From contig WJJO01000314.1 of NCBI GenBank assembly GCA_014729665.1, forward strand, positions 1-36,409: a stretch of DNA of 36,409 nucleotides, in the 5' to 3' direction. Position numbers and translations under genes: made by a program. Origin of the DNA: Caldifarciminota bacterium (GTDB lineage Bacteria > Hydrothermota > Tepidihabitantia > B3-TA06). This document shows, in pieces, positions 15,744 to 23,150 of the stretch (positions are counted from its first letter, which is position 1; each line of letters begins with the position of its first letter). The notes below the pieces were generated by a model. That model did no database searches, had not been told where the DNA came from, and saw nothing but the letters and a program-made list of their open reading frames with translations.

Positions 15744-16244
15744 CTATTCGATCCCCAGTTTCTTCCGCGTTGCAGGTATCAGTCCACCCTGGCCGATGAG
15801 GTCGAGGATGAACTCCGGCAGCGGCTCGAATGAGAGTTCCTTGCCCGTGGTCAGGTTCTTGAGCTTCCCGGCCTCGAGGTCGACCTCTATCTCCTCGCCT
15901 TCGGAGACGTGGTCGGTAACACCGGGGACAACCGCGATAGGTAGACCGAGGTTAATGGCGTTGCGGTAGAATATGCGGGCGAAGCTCTCGGCAACCACGC
16001 AGCCTATGCCGAAGTATCGAATGGCGGTGGCCGCCTGCTCACGGGAGGAGCCGCAGCCGAAGTACTTGCCTGCAACGATAACGTCGCCCGGCTTGGCCTT
16101 TTCCCGGAAGTCGGGATAAACTGTCTCGAATAAATATTTCGGGGTCTCCTCTGCATCGGTTACCGACATGTACCGTCCCGGGAATATGACGTCGGTATTG
16201 ACGTCGTCGGGTAATACCCATGCCTTTCCTTTTACAGGTTCCAT
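15744..16244 (-). CDS. leuD: LeuD-type hydro-lyase small subunit (isopropylmalate or dimethylmalate dehydratase)
   Basis: A 166-residue small subunit of an aconitase-superfamily dehydratase. Motifs: WVLPDDVNTDVIFPGRY, KYFGCGSSREQA, and SFARIFYRNAINLGLP, all standard for the swivelling LeuD-type domain. The SSREQA form (Gln instead of the His of enterobacterial LeuD) is that of the smaller archaeal/anaerobe-type LeuD and its relatives. The ATG follows the TGA of the large-subunit gene with no gap, so they form a heteromer. The symbol reflects family homology only: the upstream lyase gene makes dimethylmaleate hydratase or another hydro-lyase an equal candidate. Confidence 0.85.
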   Translation of the reverse strand: MEPVKGKAWVLPDDVNTDVIFPGRYMSVTDAEETPKYLFETVYPDFREKAKPGDVIVAGKYFGCGSSREQAATAIRYFGIGCVVAESFARIFYRNAINLGLPIAVVPGVTDHVSEGEEIEVDLEAGKLKNLTTGKELSFEPLPEFILDLIGQGGLIPATRKKLGIE

Positions 16245-17507
16245 TCAGGCCTCCAGATATTTACGCGGGTCTGCAAGCTTGCCTTCGATTGCCGATGCCG
16301 CCACGGTTGCCGGGGACGCCAGGTAGAGGTAAGCCTGGGCCGAACCCATCCTGCCCTGGAAGTTGCGGTTGGTTGAGGTGACCGCTGTCTCGCCGGGAGC
16401 AAGGCATCCCTCGTGTGCGCCAAGGCACGGGCCGCAGCCGGCATTGAGAACAACCGCTCCGGCGTCGATCAAGGTCTCAAGTATTCCCTGCTTTAGTGCT
16501 TCGCGGTAGATGCTCCAGGATGCAGGAACGATGAGTAAACGGACACCGGGGTTAATCTTCTCACCCTTCAGCACGCGTGCCGCTTCTTGCAGGTCTTCTA
16601 ATCGACCGTTGGTGCAAGAGCCGATAACCGCCTGGTCTATCTTTGTTCCAGCGACTTCGGTGATACCCTTGACGTTATCCACCTGGTGAGGGCACGCAAG
16701 CTGGGGTTCGAGGTCTGACACATCGAAGGTGTGTTCGGACAGGTAACTAGCGTCGGGATCGGGTACGAGCATCTCGTATGCGCCTTTGGCACGGGGCTTG
16801 ACGTAGGCTTCGGTCACCTTATCCGGGATAATGAACGCTGTTTTGGCCCCTGCCTCCATGGACAGATTAGAGATAACCATCCTGGAGGCTACGGTCATAT
16901 CCGAGATAGCCTGACCCGAGTACTCCATGGCCTTGTAGTCGGCCCCGTCCGAACCGATGGTGCCTATGACCTTGAGGACTACGTCCTTTGAGTACACACC
17001 GTCTGGAAGCTTGCCGTTAACTACTATCTTGAGTGTCTCCGGCACCTTGAGCCACAACTCTCCCGTGGCCCATACCGCAGACATCTCGGTAGCTCCTATG
17101 CCTGTGGCGAATGCCCCAAGCGCACCTGCGGTGGTGGTGTGTGAATCGGTTCCCACCAGAAGGATGCCCGGCCTGGAGAATCCTTCCTCGGCCAGCACCT
17201 GGTGGCATACACCCACGTTGATATCGTAGAAGTTGCCGATTCCCTGGGCGGCAACGAACTCGCGCAGTTCCTTCTGTCCTATAGCGGTGCGTTCGGACTC
17301 GGCAGGTACCCGGTGGTCAAAGATAATAACAATCCTTTCGGGGTCCCATACCTTATCCACGCCTATCTTCTCGAAAGATTTCTTGACCATGCGTCCGTTC
17401 TCATGGGACATAGCCACGTCCACGGCGGCCTGCACTATCTGGCCTGCATCGACCTCGGACTTGCAGGCTTTTTTGGCAAGTATCTTCTCCGCCAGAGTCT
17501 TCCCCAT
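16245..17507 (-). CDS. leuC: LeuC-type hydro-lyase large subunit (isopropylmalate or dimethylmalate dehydratase)
   Basis: A 420-residue Fe-S hydro-lyase of the short LeuC/HacA group. The three cluster ligands are in place: Cys298 in IGSCTNGR, and Cys358 and Cys361 in AGCGPCLGAHEG. Also visible are VGTDSHTTTAGALGAFATG and the ATGELWLKVPETL segment. In family terms it isomerises or hydrates a 2-substituted malate/maleate-type substrate together with the small subunit. It begins one base after the lyase stop and ends directly at the small-subunit ATG. No leuA or leuB lies in the window, so leucine biosynthesis is not shown. DmdA of the nicotinate fermenters, which acts before 2,3-dimethylmalate lyase, is a serious alternative. 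Confidence 0.87.
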   Translation of the reverse strand: MGKTLAEKILAKKACKSEVDAGQIVQAAVDVAMSHENGRMVKKSFEKIGVDKVWDPERIVIIFDHRVPAESERTAIGQKELREFVAAQGIGNFYDINVGVCHQVLAEEGFSRPGILLVGTDSHTTTAGALGAFATGIGATEMSAVWATGELWLKVPETLKIVVNGKLPDGVYSKDVVLKVIGTIGSDGADYKAMEYSGQAISDMTVASRMVISNLSMEAGAKTAFIIPDKVTEAYVKPRAKGAYEMLVPDPDASYLSEHTFDVSDLEPQLACPHQVDNVKGITEVAGTKIDQAVIGSCTNGRLEDLQEAARVLKGEKINPGVRLLIVPASWSIYREALKQGILETLIDAGAVVLNAGCGPCLGAHEGCLAPGETAVTSTNRNFQGRMGSAQAYLYLASPATVAASAIEGKLADPRKYLEA

Positions 17508-18446
17508 TTACTCCCCCTTATACTTCTGCTGGACTATGGAGCGGGGCAGGAAGCGTTTTTCAAACTCCTTGTATTCGGGAAGTCCCACGAACCGCTTGAA
17601 CTCATCAAAGGTACAAAGGAGGTCGGTCCTATCGGGCATGATTCCGCGTTCGGCAAGAACCTTCAGGTACTCGCGCATCCACTTGGTAACCACGAATATG
17701 GTGCCCACAGGCACCGATACACGGGCTACACCCAGCTCTTTAAGTTCCTCGATGGGTATCAAGGGTGTCTTACCGCCTACTACCGAATCGAAAAGGTTGA
17801 CGGATATGGGTGCATCGATCTTTTTTACAGCGTCGCGGATCATCTCCTTATCGGTAGGTGCCTCCAGGAATATCATGTCAGCGCCCGCTTTCGCATATGC
17901 GTTGGAGCGGTGGATGGCGTCCTCGTAGCCTGAAACCGCGATTGCATCGGTGCGGGCGTTTATCACGAAGTCGGGATCGAGGTCCTTGCGGGCCTCCACC
18001 GCGGCCTCTAACTTTTTAACCATCTCTTCTTCACTGACTAACTGCTTTCCCTCCATGTGGCCGCAGCGCTTGGGGAACACCTGATCTTCCAGATTGACCC
18101 CTGCAGCGCCCACCTGGATGAAATCCTGCACGGTACGGATGACGTTGAGCGCATTGCCGAATCCGGTGTCGCCGTCACCCATCACGGGTATGTCAAGCGC
18201 CTGACAAACCCGCCAGGTCATATTGACCACCTCGTTCCAGCCCAGGAGTCCAACATCGGGCTTTCCCAGAAGGCAGGCGGAAACACCGAAACCCGAAACC
18301 TGGGTAAGCTCGAATCCGGCCTCTTCTATGAGTTTTGCCGAAAGCACGTCGTAGCACCCCGGCGCCACCACCGCCCTTTTTTCATTAATCATCTTCTTGA
18401 GTTGCGTAGTTTTCTTCACGCATTCCTCCGGTTTAGATTTTTCCAT
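17508..18446 (-). CDS. Isocitrate lyase/PEP mutase superfamily lyase (methylisocitrate or dimethylmalate lyase type)
   Basis: A 312-residue TIM-barrel lyase. The catalytic loop KRCGH (residues 126-130, Cys128) marks C-C bond lyases (methylisocitrate, isocitrate, 2,3-dimethylmalate) rather than PEP mutase or phosphonopyruvate hydrolase. The metal site GDGDTGFGN (90-98), LEDQ and the INARTDA strand are intact. The length fits PrpB or Dml; it is too short for AceA. By family the product side is pyruvate plus propionate or succinate. The ATG at 18446 has no ribosome-binding site; the -10 box ends nine bases upstream. It heads the operon with the LeuCD-like subunits, implying hydration followed by cleavage (or the reverse) of one substrate. 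Confidence 0.88.
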   Translation of the reverse strand: MEKSKPEECVKKTTQLKKMINEKRAVVAPGCYDVLSAKLIEEAGFELTQVSGFGVSACLLGKPDVGLLGWNEVVNMTWRVCQALDIPVMGDGDTGFGNALNVIRTVQDFIQVGAAGVNLEDQVFPKRCGHMEGKQLVSEEEMVKKLEAAVEARKDLDPDFVINARTDAIAVSGYEDAIHRSNAYAKAGADMIFLEAPTDKEMIRDAVKKIDAPISVNLFDSVVGGKTPLIPIEELKELGVARVSVPVGTIFVVTKWMREYLKVLAERGIMPDRTDLLCTFDEFKRFVGLPEYKEFEKRFLPRSIVQQKYKGE

Positions 18447-18455
18447 TTTTCGGTG

Positions 18456-18483
18456 AGTATAGGCTGGGTATATCGTAAGTCAA
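18456..18483 (-). promoter_or_regulatory. Promoter of the lyase-LeuCD operon (near-leaderless)
   Basis: Minus strand TTGACT (18483-18478), 16-bp spacer, TATACT (18461-18456). Nine bases then the ATG at 18446. The -35 box starts just past the stop of the PKD gene. Confidence 0.76.
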
Positions 18484-18485
18484 GT

Positions 18486-19367
18486 TCAGCGCTCAAAACC
18501 CAACTTCAAATACAACGCCCATTGTAAAGGATTCCCGTCAACAGCGTCTTCAAACTCGCTTCCATTGCTTCTTGAGCACGTGGTCTGGTAGCCGTAGGTA
18601 GGTACGCTAACCCCTGTAGACCCTTTCCAGTAGAATTCGATCAACAGATTTTTACCCGGATCGTAGGTGAAGGGATTGGCAAGTTCGATATTAAACCACT
18701 CATCCCCTGTCTCCGGATAGGTTATAGACTGGGTTTGGTAAACGAGTCTGGCCTGCTCACCCTCGTAGTTATCCTCGAAGGAAGTTGAGAGCGCGTAGCG
18801 CTCAACCTCCACCATGTAAATCCTGAAGCTGTGAAAGCTGCCCTCCAGGACATCCGAAGGAGACATTACCGATATCTGAGTGATTCTGCCTGACGAATCG
18901 ATCTCGGAACCGGGATATAGAACCTGAAATCTGTAGAAATCCTCCTCTAAAGTATAATAGAAAGGAAGATCGCGAAAATCTTCACCGATTCCTATCACCA
19001 CATCGAAGGTATCTCCTGTTATCTCCCGCGGGGTAACGGTTATGTCGGTTGAAGCCGACGATCGACCCCCTTTCCCGTCGTCTGCGGTAACGGTAAGGGT
19101 TGCCTTATGGGTATCGGGAACCTCCGGGGCAATCCAGGCTACCGCGGCGTCAGTGGTAGAATTGAACGATCCTTCCCCTTTCCATAACCAGTTAATGAAG
19201 TCCCCGTCAGGATCCTCTGAGGAAGCTTCGAGTAAAACTTGTCCCTCGGATTCGATTAGTGTATCGGTAGACGTTATCTCAGGAACAGACGGCGGCTGGT
19301 TTTCATCGCATGTACTTAAACCGATGATTATCACAATAACCAAAGGCACAGCGGTAATTCGTTTCAC
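18486..19367 (-). CDS. PKD-domain putative lipoprotein
   Basis: A 293-residue exported protein. The signal sequence (KRITAVPLVIVIIIGLST) ends before Cys in LSTCDENQ; Thr at -1 makes the lipobox imperfect, but a lipoprotein is likely. A PKD/Ig-like domain follows (about residues 28-115: ASSEDPDGDFINWLWKGEG, ATLTVTADDGKGG), then a second beta-rich domain of unknown family. The frame is open to 19427, but GTG at 19367 is chosen because AAGGAGG sits six bases upstream and the promoter overlaps the longer reading. PKD modules are usually extracellular and bind carbohydrate or protein. The role of the C-terminal part cannot be told. Confidence 0.8.
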   Translation of the reverse strand: MKRITAVPLVIVIIIGLSTCDENQPPSVPEITSTDTLIESEGQVLLEASSEDPDGDFINWLWKGEGSFNSTTDAAVAWIAPEVPDTHKATLTVTADDGKGGRSSASTDITVTPREITGDTFDVVIGIGEDFRDLPFYYTLEEDFYRFQVLYPGSEIDSSGRITQISVMSPSDVLEGSFHSFRIYMVEVERYALSTSFEDNYEGEQARLVYQTQSITYPETGDEWFNIELANPFTYDPGKNLLIEFYWKGSTGVSVPTYGYQTTCSRSNGSEFEDAVDGNPLQWALYLKLGFER

Positions 19368-19394
19368 ACGTGTCCTCCTTTTTCCTACTGATCT

Positions 19395-19423
19395 ATTATG
19401 CCCTGCGCTGTAGTATTTGTCAA
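19395..19423 (-). promoter_or_regulatory. Promoter of the PKD gene
   Basis: Minus strand TTGACA (19423-19418), 17-bp spacer, CATAAT (19400-19395). The 27-base leader contains AAGGAGG ahead of the GTG at 19367. Apart from this promoter I see nothing in 19368-19600. Confidence 0.68.
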
Positions 19424-19600
19424 GCAATAAACGTCCTCAACACTCAATTCGAAACCAAACTCATCCCGATGAATGCGATATGGTTAACGGAACAACGAAC
19501 AATCAAGGAAGAAACTCAAACGGGATTATTCAACACCCTTCCTTGCCTACTTATCGGTCTGAGGGATAAATCTAAGATATCCTTTAGCTGTTGGGGTACG

Positions 19601-19828
19601 CTATAAACCGCAGATCGAGCAGTTGCCGCTCGAACAGGTGCCGCAGCCCCCGCCGGATGATGAATCGGACTTTTTCCCCGCACCCGCGACCCCAAAGACC
19701 GATAACATGACCTCGAGGTCCTTGGCCTTACACGAAGGACAGCGGAGCCCTTTCTTGTCTGAATCTTTCAATACAAGGAACTCGAAAACATTGCCGCATT
19801 TGCGGCATCTAAACTCCCTTATAGGCAT
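19601..19828 (-). CDS. FmdB-family zinc ribbon protein
   Basis: A 75-residue protein with the FmdB/CxxC regulatory zinc ribbon: MPIREFRCRKCG with Cys8 and Cys11, then Cys30 and Cys33 in LRCPSCKAK. The C-terminal third is a Gly/Ser-rich tail with four more cysteines (GGGCGTCSSGNCSICGL), a common feature of this family. It was named after a gene of the formamidase operon in Methylophilus; the molecular role in most bacteria is unknown, with regulatory or ribosome-associated roles suggested. The start is firm because the promoter's TATAAT ends seven bases before the ATG. Single-gene unit. Confidence 0.88.
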   Translation of the reverse strand: MPIREFRCRKCGNVFEFLVLKDSDKKGLRCPSCKAKDLEVMLSVFGVAGAGKKSDSSSGGGCGTCSSGNCSICGL

Positions 19829-19835
19829 GTAGGGT

Positions 19836-19863
19836 ATTATAGGATACCGGCGAGAGGTGTCAA
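19836..19863 (-). promoter_or_regulatory. Promoter of the fmdB-like gene (leaderless)
   Basis: Minus strand TTGACA (19863-19858), 16-bp spacer, TATAAT (19841-19836): both boxes are full consensus. Seven bases (ACCCTAC) then the ATG at 19828. Confidence 0.85.
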
Positions 19864-19917
19864 GTCCATGATATGTTTCAGGCAGGTGAAATTAAAAAAA
19901 GTTGAGAGGGAGAAAAC

Positions 19918-20556
19918 TTACTTGTCCGGAACCTTAGCCAGGAGTTCGACTACGCCGTGGAAGTGGTCATCCTTGGGATTGGGGTCCTTCTCTATGCCTT
20001 CCTTAACCGCGACTATCTCGAGGCCATCGACCAGTTCCTTCATCTCATCTAAATCGAAGAAGTGAACCGGCATCTTTCGGGTAGGAACAAAGTAGGTTCT
20101 TTCCTCAATCTCATCGAGTTTATCCTTACAGATCAGAAAACCGGGGTCTTCTGTGGAGAATGCCGAAAGGTAGATGTATCCGCCTGGAATAAGTCCTTTG
20201 GTTGCCATCTTCACCAACCCCGCACGTTCACCCTTGCGGATATACATAAGCGACCACGTAAGGAGCGCCAGCGAGTAACGCTTGGGTATGATAGTCAGTG
20301 TAGTCAATTCATTGCGGATTGCCCTGACGGTAAGATTATTTCCCTTGGCGTATTCCTGCAGTTCGTTTATGAGCTTGGTGTTGCGGTCAAAGGCCTCCAC
20401 CTCGAACCCGTGCTCTGCAAGGAAGATTGCATTATCGCCTTTACTGCCCGTACATGCCCCCAGATCAATCACATACCCTTTGGGGAACATCGAAACATAC
20501 TTAGGCAGAAAAAGATCAGGATAACCTTTCCAGTCCTTACCTCTGGTCGCGTTCAT
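19918..20556 (-). CDS. Class I SAM-dependent methyltransferase (TehB-like)
   Basis: A 212-residue methyltransferase. Motif I is VIDLGACTGSKGDNAIFLAE, motif II contains VEAFDRN, and LALLTWSLMYI with GLIPGGYIYLSAFS gives the later strands, the layout of the TehB/tellurite-resistance and related small-molecule methyltransferases. The C-terminal part (VPTRKMPVHFFDLDEMKEL) is family-like too. The substrate cannot be deduced; TehB homologues methylate oxyanions or thiols, and others differ. The start at 20556 is supported by a promoter ending five bases upstream. The gene is divergent from the Fur-type regulator, with paired direct repeats between them. Confidence 0.85.
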   Translation of the reverse strand: MNATRGKDWKGYPDLFLPKYVSMFPKGYVIDLGACTGSKGDNAIFLAEHGFEVEAFDRNTKLINELQEYAKGNNLTVRAIRNELTTLTIIPKRYSLALLTWSLMYIRKGERAGLVKMATKGLIPGGYIYLSAFSTEDPGFLICKDKLDEIEERTYFVPTRKMPVHFFDLDEMKELVDGLEIVAVKEGIEKDPNPKDDHFHGVVELLAKVPDK

Positions 20557-20561
20557 ACCTA

Positions 20562-20589
20562 ATCCTATTCAAAAAAATGATTCAGTCAA
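20562..20589 (-). promoter_or_regulatory. Promoter of the methyltransferase gene (leaderless)
   Basis: Minus strand TTGACT (20589-20584), 16-bp spacer, TAGGAT (20567-20562). Five bases (TAGGT) then the ATG at 20556. The 20-bp direct repeats start right behind the -35 box. Confidence 0.68.
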
Positions 20590-20590
20590 G

Positions 20591-20629
20591 ACTTAGCAAC
20601 CTATATACAAACTTCGCGACCTATATAGA
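20591..20629. repeat. 20-bp tandem direct repeat, candidate operator
   Basis: Two copies, 20591-20609 and 20611-20629, agree at 16 of 19 positions, with core ACCTATATA and flank ACTTnGC. The 20-base period is about two helical turns, so a protein would see both on one face of the DNA. They lie between the divergent promoters of the methyltransferase and the Fur-type gene. The second copy includes the palindrome CTATATAG. Confidence 0.6.
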
Positions 20630-20675
20630 CCTGTTAATAAAGATTCGCTCAAATCACGGGTGAAATCCTTTCTCC

Positions 20676-20703
20676 TTGACAACCGGAGGTTTTAGTTTAG
20701 AAT
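20676..20703 (+). promoter_or_regulatory. Promoter of the Fur-type regulator gene
   Basis: TTGACA (20676-20681), 16-bp spacer, TAGAAT (20698-20703). The -10 box ends 11 bases before the GTG at 20715, giving a leader of only about 4-5 bases. Any start upstream of 20710 would be untranscribed. Confidence 0.75.
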
Positions 20704-20714
20704 TCAATCTAATC

Positions 20715-21143
20715 GTGATAAGTGTTGAAGAAACCGTCAGAAAATGCCGAATATACGGAATGCGGATCACCGCTCAGCGCCTTGAGATATTAAAGTACCT
20801 TATCGGAAATCCCATTCACCCCACAGCCGAAGAGATATACCGGGATGTAAAGGGGGAACAACCGAACATCTCAAGGGCTACGGTATACAATACTGTTAAC
20901 ATGCTGGTCAGGCTCGGAGAGATCAGGGAACTGGGTTGCACCTCCGGATGCAGACGTTTTGAACCGGACCTAACACCTCACGATCACGCACTTTGCGTCA
21001 AATGCGGAAGGCTATTCGACATCGAATCGGAAGGAGAAAAAGACACGCGAGTCATGGTGATGGGTAAACCTTTCGAGGTCAAGTATACAGATATTACATA
21101 TCACGGATTGTGTCAGACCTGTGCGGGTTCGGATGATAACTGA
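20715..21143 (+). CDS. Fur/PerR-family metal- or peroxide-responsive repressor
   Basis: A 142-residue winged-helix regulator when started at GTG 20715. That start restores the family N-terminal helix before GMRITAQRLEILKYL and lies just after the promoter. Visible marks: HPTAEEIYRDV (His37 equivalent of PerR), the recognition-helix region RATVYNTVNML, the metal site PHDHALCVKCG, and the second zinc CxxC (CQTC). Against Bacillus PerR, the two HDH histidines and Asp104 are present, but Asp85 is Glu (RFE). Sensing of Fe/Mn/peroxide versus Zn is therefore open. Two further cysteines (GCTSGC, residues 75 and 79) are unusual. A desulforedoxin gene follows, consistent with an oxidative-stress or iron role. 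Confidence 0.9.
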   Translation: MISVEETVRKCRIYGMRITAQRLEILKYLIGNPIHPTAEEIYRDVKGEQPNISRATVYNTVNMLVRLGEIRELGCTSGCRRFEPDLTPHDHALCVKCGRLFDIESEGEKDTRVMVMGKPFEVKYTDITYHGLCQTCAGSDDN

Positions 21144-21254
21144 TTTATATGAATTTTTAATAATTTCCCTATTGGAAAAGGGGGAATTCCGGATCGGCAC
21201 TCCGCATAGAGACTTCCAACCTTTTGGGGTATATGTTACGGGGAAAGGACAAAA

Positions 21255-21374
21255 ATGGCTGAAGAAGGAAAAACCTACGTATGCGATATCTGCGGTCAGG
21301 AGGTTCTGGTAACCAAGGAAGGTGCCGGAACACTCGTATGCTGCGGACAGGATATGCATCCGAAGGATGAGTAA
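21255..21374 (+). CDS. Desulforedoxin
   Basis: A 39-residue protein strikingly like Desulfovibrio gigas desulforedoxin. It has Cys10 and Cys13 (YVCDICGQEV) and the adjacent pair Cys29-Cys30 (GTLVCCGQDM), forming an Fe(Cys)4 centre. It equals the N-terminal domain of desulfoferrodoxin without the superoxide-reductase domain. The ATG at 21255 has AAAGGA five bases upstream (21244-21249). It lies 111 bases after the Fur-type gene on the same strand, with no obvious promoter or terminator between, so co-transcription is likely. By family it is a small electron carrier in anaerobes that can serve superoxide reduction. The pairing with a PerR/Fur regulator fits. Confidence 0.92.
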   Translation: MAEEGKTYVCDICGQEVLVTKEGAGTLVCCGQDMHPKDE

Positions 21375-21674
21375 CCGAACAATAGATATGTTTTAATCTT
21401 CAGGTGTATCGCAAAATAACCTAACAGACATTTCAGTGACTTTAAGGGGTTGAATATCAGCTAATTGACCATTAAGCCTTAAGTCTGATCAAGGCAGCTC
21501 GTTTACAAGGATGGATTTCATCTCAACTCAGATATTGTTGCACATTAACATGCGAATCTACATTTTAGTAAAAATCTTTGGGGGTATACATAATGTAATT
21601 CGAAAAGGCCAGGCGCATACAGTAGTTAGGTCGTCGGTATATTCACCAAGGTGTATGGATTTGTAAAACTAGTC
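21375..21674. other. Gene-free stretch
   Basis: About 300 AT-rich bases between the desulforedoxin stop and the transglutaminase promoter. No credible coding frame with a start signal, no strong hairpin and no T-tract terminator was seen. Confidence 0.6.
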
Positions 21675-21702
21675 TTGACAGCCCAGGAGCCTGTCATATA
21701 CT
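21675..21702 (+). promoter_or_regulatory. Promoter of the transglutaminase-lptD operon (leaderless)
   Basis: TTGACA (21675-21680), 16-bp spacer, TATACT (21697-21702). Only five bases separate the -10 box from the ATG at 21708, so the upstream ATG in the same frame (21651) cannot be transcribed from it. Confidence 0.8.
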
Positions 21703-21707
21703 CTGCT

Positions 21708-23147
21708 ATGTATAAGAGAATCTTACCCGTATTAGTACTCTTGCTTGCCTGCGGTTCGGGCAAGCACGAAGCCGCCCAGTTTGAGCCGACTGAAGGAATC
21801 GTTGCCTCAGAGGACTGGATGGGCATGTATATTAAGGATGCAAAGATAGGCTACCTCTACTCGCGCCAGGAGATTCTTGACTCTTCTACCTTGAGGTTCA
21901 CACAGAAGTCGGTAATGAAGCTCGAGATGCTGGGTTCGCATGAAGAGTTCTCTACCAATATGATTGCAGAAACCGATACGAACTATAATCTTATTACCTT
22001 TACTTCAGACATCTCATCCAGACAGACGACCTTCTACGCCGAGGGTTATCGCGATGAAGATTTATTAATAATCACGGTCGAAAGCGCTGGCACAAAGGAG
22101 ACTAAAGAGATTCCGATCGAAGGCGAGGGGTTAATAACACCCGCCCTTGGAAAATGGGTACTTGCAAAGAATCCCCAGCCCGGAGATAAGTTCAAGGTAA
22201 CCATCTTCGAGCCGACTCTGCTTCGCTTCATCCCGGTTACAGTCAAGACGATAGGGCCCGAGGCGGTGGAGATAGATGATGAAAAGATACCCGCCATGCA
22301 CTTCAAAACCACCCTTCTTGCGATGACAAACGACGTGTGGCTGGATTCGACTGGGTCGAGTCTAAAGGAGATACAGAAACCGAAGATACTTGCCATACGT
22401 GAATCCCGAACCCGGGCGCTTGCGGAGATACCCGCACCGGTCCAGCTTGATTTACTCAGCTTCTTTGCGGTCCAACCGGATAAACCTATAGAGAATCCAC
22501 GTGGTCTGTCCAGGATTAAGTTGCTAGTAAGCGGTATACCTCCTGAGGTGGAGCTTTCACTGTCTTCTGAAACCCAGGGGAAAATAGACCTTCCAGAAGG
22601 TATCGAGTTGACCATAACCTTGCCCGATACCTCCTCGATGTCCGGCTCTCCGCTGCCTTTAACCGAACCTGCCGAGTTCCTGGGTTCGAGCATATACATC
22701 CAGAAGGACAACGAGAAGATAAGGAACAAGGCCCTAGAGATAGTCGGCGATGAGAAGGACGCCGTGACCGCGGCCGCAAAGCTGGTTGACTGGGTGCACA
22801 ATAACCTGACCAAGAGGGCGACGGCCTCCGTTCCATCCGCAGTCGAAGTACTTGCAACCCGCCAGGGTGACTGCAACGAGCACGCCATACTGACCGCCGC
22901 TCTGGGGAGAGCCGCCGGGATTCCCACCAAGATTAATGTGGGCCTGGTGTATTTGGACGGAGCGTTCTACTACCACGCCTGGAACTCATTCTGGACAGGG
23001 GACACCTGGGTGCCTGCCGACGCGACGTTCGGACAGCTCCCTGCCGACCCGACACATATCCAGCTTCACGAAGGCGAACTGGACGAGCAGGCCAAGGTTC
23101 TGGCAATAGTGGGACAGATCGGCATTCAGATACTCGAGGCAAGGTAG
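21708..23147 (+). CDS. Transglutaminase-like domain lipoprotein
   Basis: A 479-residue lipoprotein: MYKRILPVLVLLLACGS is a signal peptide with a good lipobox (LLAC). Near the C-terminus is a transglutaminase-like cysteine-protease fold (PF01841). The triad is Cys389 (QGDCNEHA), His423 (YYHAWN) and Asp438 (PADAT). The preceding ~330 residues are beta-rich and unassigned, with a stretch (MYIKDAKIGYLYSRQE) often seen in such bacterial transglutaminase lipoproteins. Bacterial members are usually peptidases or cross-linking enzymes of the envelope. The start is the ATG after the promoter, not the in-frame ATG at 21651. lptD follows in the same reading frame after TAG and one codon, so the products may work together in the envelope; that is inference. 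Confidence 0.88.
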   Translation: MYKRILPVLVLLLACGSGKHEAAQFEPTEGIVASEDWMGMYIKDAKIGYLYSRQEILDSSTLRFTQKSVMKLEMLGSHEEFSTNMIAETDTNYNLITFTSDISSRQTTFYAEGYRDEDLLIITVESAGTKETKEIPIEGEGLITPALGKWVLAKNPQPGDKFKVTIFEPTLLRFIPVTVKTIGPEAVEIDDEKIPAMHFKTTLLAMTNDVWLDSTGSSLKEIQKPKILAIRESRTRALAEIPAPVQLDLLSFFAVQPDKPIENPRGLSRIKLLVSGIPPEVELSLSSETQGKIDLPEGIELTITLPDTSSMSGSPLPLTEPAEFLGSSIYIQKDNEKIRNKALEIVGDEKDAVTAAAKLVDWVHNNLTKRATASVPSAVEVLATRQGDCNEHAILTAALGRAAGIPTKINVGLVYLDGAFYYHAWNSFWTGDTWVPADATFGQLPADPTHIQLHEGELDEQAKVLAIVGQIGIQILEAR

Positions 23148-23150
23148 GGT

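Noticed and set aside
17202..17933. A 243-codon open frame on the plus strand
   Set aside because: Antisense to the lyase and LeuC genes, both with intact catalytic motifs.
21012..21359. A 115-codon open frame on the minus strand across the desulforedoxin gene
   Set aside because: The plus strand holds a complete four-Cys desulforedoxin with a ribosome-binding site; the reverse frame resembles nothing.
21651..21707. Upstream in-frame ATG for the transglutaminase-like protein
   Set aside because: The promoter lies within this extension and the lipoprotein signal starts at 21708.
22046..22930. A 294-codon open frame on the minus strand
   Set aside because: It is fully antisense to the transglutaminase-like gene, whose motifs, signal peptide and promoter are clear; the antisense product has no recognisable domain.
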